Source: Saturnia japonica
Lineage: Eukaryota; Arthropoda; Insecta; Lepidoptera; Saturniidae
NCBI GenBank assembly: GCA_033032175.1
Contig: CM065320.1
Span: 2,480,001-2,544,000 of the forward strand
Length of the DNA: 64,000 nucleotides
Direction of reading: 5' to 3'
Shown here: positions 59,410-64,000 of the stretch, one piece after another
Layout of the letters: the number at the start of each line of letters is the position of its first letter
Position numbering within the stretch: position 1 is the first letter of the stretch
The notes under the pieces: generated by a model
The model's input: the letters and a program-made list of their open reading frames with translations, nothing else
What the model was told of the DNA's origin: nothing
The model's database searches: none
Made by a program: the position numbers and the translations under genes

Positions 59410-61350
59410 ATGAATGCAGTCAACATAAACACTGCAGAATATCTTTCACAAGACATATTAGATGAAAGCTTCGTGAAGATTTTTAAGCTTAATAGCCGTG
59501 TCCAAATGGTGTTAGGTTCATGTAGAGTGCATTTAAAAGACCGATTTGTGACTGCTCCGACTACATATCAAAAGATGTACACAATCTTTTGCATTATTTT
59601 ACCTATAATAGTTTACTTTATTTCGATACAGATATACTTTAGTAAGCTTAAAGAATACACTTGTATTATTTATTTACGTTATTGCTTATTTGTAGCGGAT
59701 TTAATAGTATACATCTCTAATATGATTCACGTTCGTTTTATAACCTGTGAGGCCAGTTCAAAATTTTACATCAAACTACAAAATATAGATCGTCTCATGA
59801 AGATAAATTTAAATAAATATACGTATACAATATTACATAAAATTAATATAACAACTGTTTTATCTCTCATAATTCTATATTTGGGTCTCTTTGTGGTAAT
59901 AATGGATGAAATCGGGCTAACGACTTTAGTTTTCTTTTGTATAACACTTTGTAACTTTACTTTTTTGTTAGAAATTGCTAATTGCTCGAATTTTATAGTA
60001 TATTTTTTTATATACATGCGTCATCTAAACTCCATTGTAAGCAATCACTTAAGACCAAAACCAAAAACAGCTATTAAGGTTCATCACAATTACTTAGACA
60101 GAAAATTAATAAGACATTTGGCTGCAAACTTCAATGACTTCGCAATAGATGAGACTGACGTCTACTTACAGCAAATATTTGATTGTTTTTCTAAATTTCA
60201 AAATATTTATAAATTTGAGGTAAGCTATTAATTATATAAACCTATGTTGTTACCTTGTATAATAACTCCATTTAGTTATTAAACAGTTTTGTTTTATTTA
60301 ATTACTTAAATTTCAGGTGTTCCTATTCTGCGCTAGACTAGTTATATTAAATTTGCTTCTTTTTGAATATACACTGTTATCAATCCAAAAAAATGTAAGT
60401 ACCTAGATGCTTAAATAGTTAGTGATATCAAAATTGCTGTATATTAATTATATCCAATCAAAACCATATAATCATTATTCCTTTTTGTAGGTCATCCTCC
60501 TTTTTTTTCATGGGTAATATATGTTGTCAGTCAGCTACTGATTTTCTTAAAGCCACACTATACAAAGTGGCGGCCGCTTAAGGTTTGGATACAGAAGCGT
60601 ACGATGCGTTAGTTCAACGTAATTTCTAATAATCATTGTTATTAATTTAGTAATTTTTTCCCTTCGTTTATCCTATAAAGCAATTTAGCCTACTAAATGC
60701 TAACTATAATTCAAAATTTGAAGTTTGTGAGACTGCTAGAGAAGTGCCTTAGAATTTTGAAGGTGTCAGTGATAGGAGTGACAAAATTAAAGAACTTTGG
60801 ATAGCGATAATTCGTAAACTATAATGTTTAATTATTATGTATATTAGCAATATAGCCAGTTATAGTATGTCCTCTTGATCTCTATAAATTCAAACTTCTT
60901 GCTTTATACACAACGAAGTTACAGGAGGGTCAAAATTACCGTAAGTCGCTTCGAAAAAAGAATGGTACGGACGTGCCTTGACGCTAGTCTTGGCGGGGGC
61001 ACCACTGCCGTACTCCCAGATTTCGACATGCCATAAAAAGTGTTAAATTAGATTCAATTAGATTTGCTAATACGACTTTATTAACAAGAGTTTTACATTT
61101 TCTACCTATTCTTAAATAGAATTAAAATATAACAAATTGAAATAAAGATAACCAAATGAAAGATTTATTATTGTAGGTATAACGTTTTATTTCCAGTTGC
61201 TAAAGGCAGTACAAATTATATTCATAGGAACACAAGCTGTGGCTTACTTCATAACAATACTGATTCTGAGTTCACGTTTCGAGATATTATTTAGAGAAGT
61301 TAAAAAAACGAAGCGTTTATCTATTGGAGTAATGATTCACTATCAGGCAG
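59410..61350 (+). CDS. Gustatory receptor 3 (first three exons; last exon not in window)
   Basis: Exons 59410-60219 (810), 60317-60394 (78) and 61197-61350 (154) encode 347 residues plus one base, the same pattern as GR1 and GR2. The N-terminus has DILDESFVKIFK, matching GR2 DILDKNFINIFK, then LGSCRVHLKDRFVT. Exon 3 has SSRFEILFREVKKTKRLS. The expected 161-base final exon with the LQF motif is not seen before 62540, where a LINE begins, so it probably lies beyond the window. The start codon is only 82 bases after the GR2 stop, with GTATATAAAAA directly in front. Intact so far; whether the gene is whole cannot be judged. Confidence 0.82.
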
Positions 61351-62540
61351 GTAACAAAATTTACGATATTTTCTAAGCTTAAGTATATTTACCTATTAAT
61401 AATTCCTTAATTGTTATTGTTTTTTATTTAGTTTCGCGGACGTGGTCCCAAAGATTTGGATGAAATTTTATAATTAGATAATGTTTTACATTCCAAATTT
61501 ACCTAGATAAGACGTGTTCTTCTTTCTTTTTTAGATACCGAGAAAGGCTCGGTCGCACACATATTGTATCTTAATTAAACTTCTTGGTACCAAGTACTTT
61601 CACCAATATCATATGTGTAGGCCACTGATTTGTATAAACAAACGTCCAGATTTATATTGTAAATAGCGACTTGCCATCACGTCACTACGTATACGACCGC
61701 TCAGGAACCACGGTCGGTCTATTGCTCATACTCGTAGGCGCTTGAGACGAGGTCAATACATTCTCGTAGTCAATACGCTACATCCCTTATTTGTTGTTAT
61801 TAATTTAAAAAGAGGATAAAGTGTAAATACAAACTCGTTATGTATCTGTATTCGTAGAACAGCTTCGGCACAGCGTGCGTGTATTGAGTTTGTACTTATA
61901 CTATATACTTTCAACTAGTACATGGATTGCCATGTAAATAAAAAGTACACATATGGTATCGAAGCTTTTCATTATATACTAGTATTTGTAGTAAAACAAA
62001 ACACCATTTGATACCGTGTACTGGTATCGAATGAAAACAATGGTATCGCATCAATTGGCGTCACGATATCGCACCCGCCCCGGACCCTTGTGTTGATGAA
62101 TAGCGATGTTGGGAGAGCGAGCAGGTGGTGATATTTGATTGATAAATATCGTTTTGTGAACAATCGATAGTGATCGTTATCATCTCTATATGATAAAACA
62201 AAATTCTCTATCGCGTCCGTCAGTCTGACTGAAATTGATAAAGATCTCACAAGTATCGAAACTTTGATGTGGAATCGAATGCGGTTTAGATACTTTCATT
62301 CGATACCTGAACGAGAACCATATCGATTTATCCCTAAGCAGGGAAAGCACAAGCCTAGTTCAAGAATTTAATCATTAATAAAAATTGTTTTACTCATAAG
62401 TATCAAACCTTTGAATTGGTATCGATTAAAGGGTGGTATCGAAACATACCTATCCGCACCAAAGTCGGTCTGCCACAGTCGTAAGCGCTTGAGACAAAGT
62501 CAATACATTAAAAATAATTAATTAATTAATAAAGTGAATA
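61351..62540. other. GR3 intron 3 (part) with repeats
   Basis: 61445-61545 matches 55195-55270 (GATTTGGATGAAATT, GATAATGTT, TTTACCTA). A direct repeat of about 70 bases (CGGTCGGTCT, GGCGCTTGAGACGAGGTCAA, AATACATT, ATAAAGTG) occurs at about 61710-61835 and 62463-62537, bracketing a tract with many TATCGA words. No exon is recognised. Confidence 0.4.
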
Positions 62541-64000
62541 TTCCTAACTCTCAATTCCAAAGCTGTGGGTTGTGATAATATTGGTCGTGTCATGCTACAA
62601 TATATTTATAAGCTTATTCTCCCATGTGTGACTTCTATCATAAACTTTTCTTTAACCACGGGGATTTATCCAGCTTCTTGGAAGAATGCTTATATTGTTC
62701 CGCTTTCTAAAGTTACCAATCCCACAGCTCCTAATCATTTTCGACATATCTCTATTCTTCCCTTCCTTTCCAAAATTTTGGAATCTATTGTCAATAAACA
62801 AGTTACTTCTTTCCTCACTGACAACGATCTATGAAATCAATTGCAGTCTGGCTTTCGAACCGCCCACAGTACTACTACTGCTCTGCTTAAGATCACGGAA
62901 GATGTTAGATCTAATATGGAAAAAGTTATGGTCACAGTATTGGTCCTTATTGATTTTAGCAATGCATTTAATGCTGTTGACCACGATCTTCTGATTGCCG
63001 CTCTTTCTTGTCTTCAGTTTTCACCCTTAGCACTGGAATGGTTTTCTTCTTATCTCCGAGATCGTCACCAGGCTGTTCGCGTCTATGATGGCGAATCAGA
63101 TTGGTGTGCTCTAGAAGCTGGCGTTCCCCAAGGCGGCATTCTTTCTCCGTTACTTTTTTCTATTTTTATAAACTTACTTACGCCTATTTTACAATCCCAC
63201 TACCATCTCTATGCTGATGACCTGCAATTGTATCTGCATTGCTAAATAAAGAATCTTCCTTCTATAATCAATAATTTAAACAAGGACCTCTCAAGTTTAC
63301 TTTCCTGGTCCGAATCTTACGGGATTTATGTTAATCCAACTAAGTGTCAATCCATTATAATTGGTAGCTCAAAACAGCTTGCTAAAATAGACTTTAATTC
63401 GTTGACTCCTCTTCAATACAATAAATGTACCATTCCTTACTCAACTACGGTGAAAAATCTTGGTATCATTTTCGATACTAAATTATGCTGGGCAGACCAA
63501 GTCAAGGAAGTTAGTAGAAAATTTTATGCTTCTCTTCATTCTCTCATGCGTTTGAAAAACTTTCTTCCTGTTAATACTTAGTATTACTATTACTACTACT
63601 TACTTGGTATTACTTAGTATTTCCCTAGTGAATACTCTTCTTCTACCACTTCTGGATTATGCAGACGTTGCTTACTTGGACCTCTCAGAAGATCTCTTAA
63701 ATAAATTTGAATGTCTACTCAATAACTGTATCCGTTTCATCTTCTGTCTTCGGAAGTTTGATCATGTTTCTGAATACCGAGCCAGGTTGAAATGGCTACC
63801 TATTCGGCAACGTAGGAATATAAGAATACTTTGTCTTCTTTTCTCCGTACTTAATAATCCCAAATCCCCTAAATATTTAAAAACACTTTTTCAAACTCTC
63901 GCGGATACGCATAATAGACAGCTGAGGTCTTCTGATTCTTTAATTCTCAGTATACCAAGTCATCATACTAATTTCCGCGACCAATCCTTCGCCGTTACAG
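62541..64000 (+). pseudogene. Non-LTR retrotransposon reverse transcriptase, broken and cut by the window edge
   Basis: The frame from about 62541 carries the RT fingers/palm: a SKAVGCDNIG-type start, then PASWKNAYIVPLSK (about 62675). After a stop, QSGFRTAHSTTTALLK, DFSNAFNAVDHDLL (first catalytic Asp), GVPQGGILSPLLF and the active site YADDLQLY near 63210-63233. An in-frame TAA at 63243 is followed by open sequence with VNPTKC and VKNLGIIFDTKLCW. A short ACTACT-rich insertion near 63576-63630 breaks it again, and it resumes with LLLPLLDYADVAYLDLS to the edge. The order and motifs fit a Jockey/CR1-group ORF2. Endonuclease domain absent (5' truncation). It lies in the presumed last intron of GR3. 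Confidence 0.85.

Noticed and set aside
1..64000. CRISPR arrays, operons, riboswitches or bacterial insertions
   Set aside because: No regularly spaced repeats, no ribosome-binding-site-led gene strings and no bacterial-type genes; all supported genes are intron-bearing insect genes.

Overview
The window reads as nuclear DNA of a moth or butterfly (Lepidoptera). It is AT-rich. Its genes are split into short exons by GT-AG introns that are packed with transposable-element debris: Helitron-like elements ending in CTAG-T, a tRNA-headed SINE, mariner, hAT and several non-LTR retrotransposon fragments. The gustatory-receptor and amino-acid-transporter proteins are of insect type. No prokaryotic, plasmid or CRISPR feature is present. 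Exon structures were worked out by hand from splice signals, reading phase and protein family motifs; no transcript data were available.

Layout. (1) 1-2134: the end of a proton-coupled amino acid transporter (SLC36/PAT-like) gene, of which only the terminal exon lies in the window. (2) 2135-15370: repeat-rich intergenic DNA with a LINE 3' fragment, a hAT-like transposase relic, non-autonomous Helitrons, and a large decayed Rep/helicase Helitron (about 10570-14960). The Helitron is preceded by a clear heat-shock-type promoter. (3) 15371-29929: a complete nine-exon PAT-like transporter gene (467 aa), paralogous to the gene at the left edge. (4) 29930-35300: repeat-dense intergenic DNA. (5) 35302-43831: a complete NADH-cytochrome b5 reductase gene (311 aa) with three in-phase candidate first exons and a decayed tandem duplicate of its membrane-anchor exon. 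(6) 43832-48656: intergenic DNA with a LINE relic and unassigned coding-like patches. (7) 48657-61350: a cluster of three gustatory receptor (GR) genes with the same four-exon plan. One is on the minus strand and is complete, with a mariner in its last intron. Two are tandem on the plus strand, one complete and one lacking its last exon in the window. (8) 61351-64000: repeats and a 5'-truncated LINE reverse transcriptase that runs off the window.

The host genes do not form one pathway. PAT proteins move small amino acids with protons across plasma or lysosomal membranes. Cytochrome b5 reductase feeds NADH electrons to cytochrome b5 for lipid desaturation and sterol/P450 chemistry. The GRs are chemosensory ion channels. 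The most notable points are the heat-shock-like promoter on the Helitron about 4.7 kb upstream of the complete transporter gene, the duplicated and decayed anchor exon in the reductase, and the very short (82 bp) spacing between two receptor genes.
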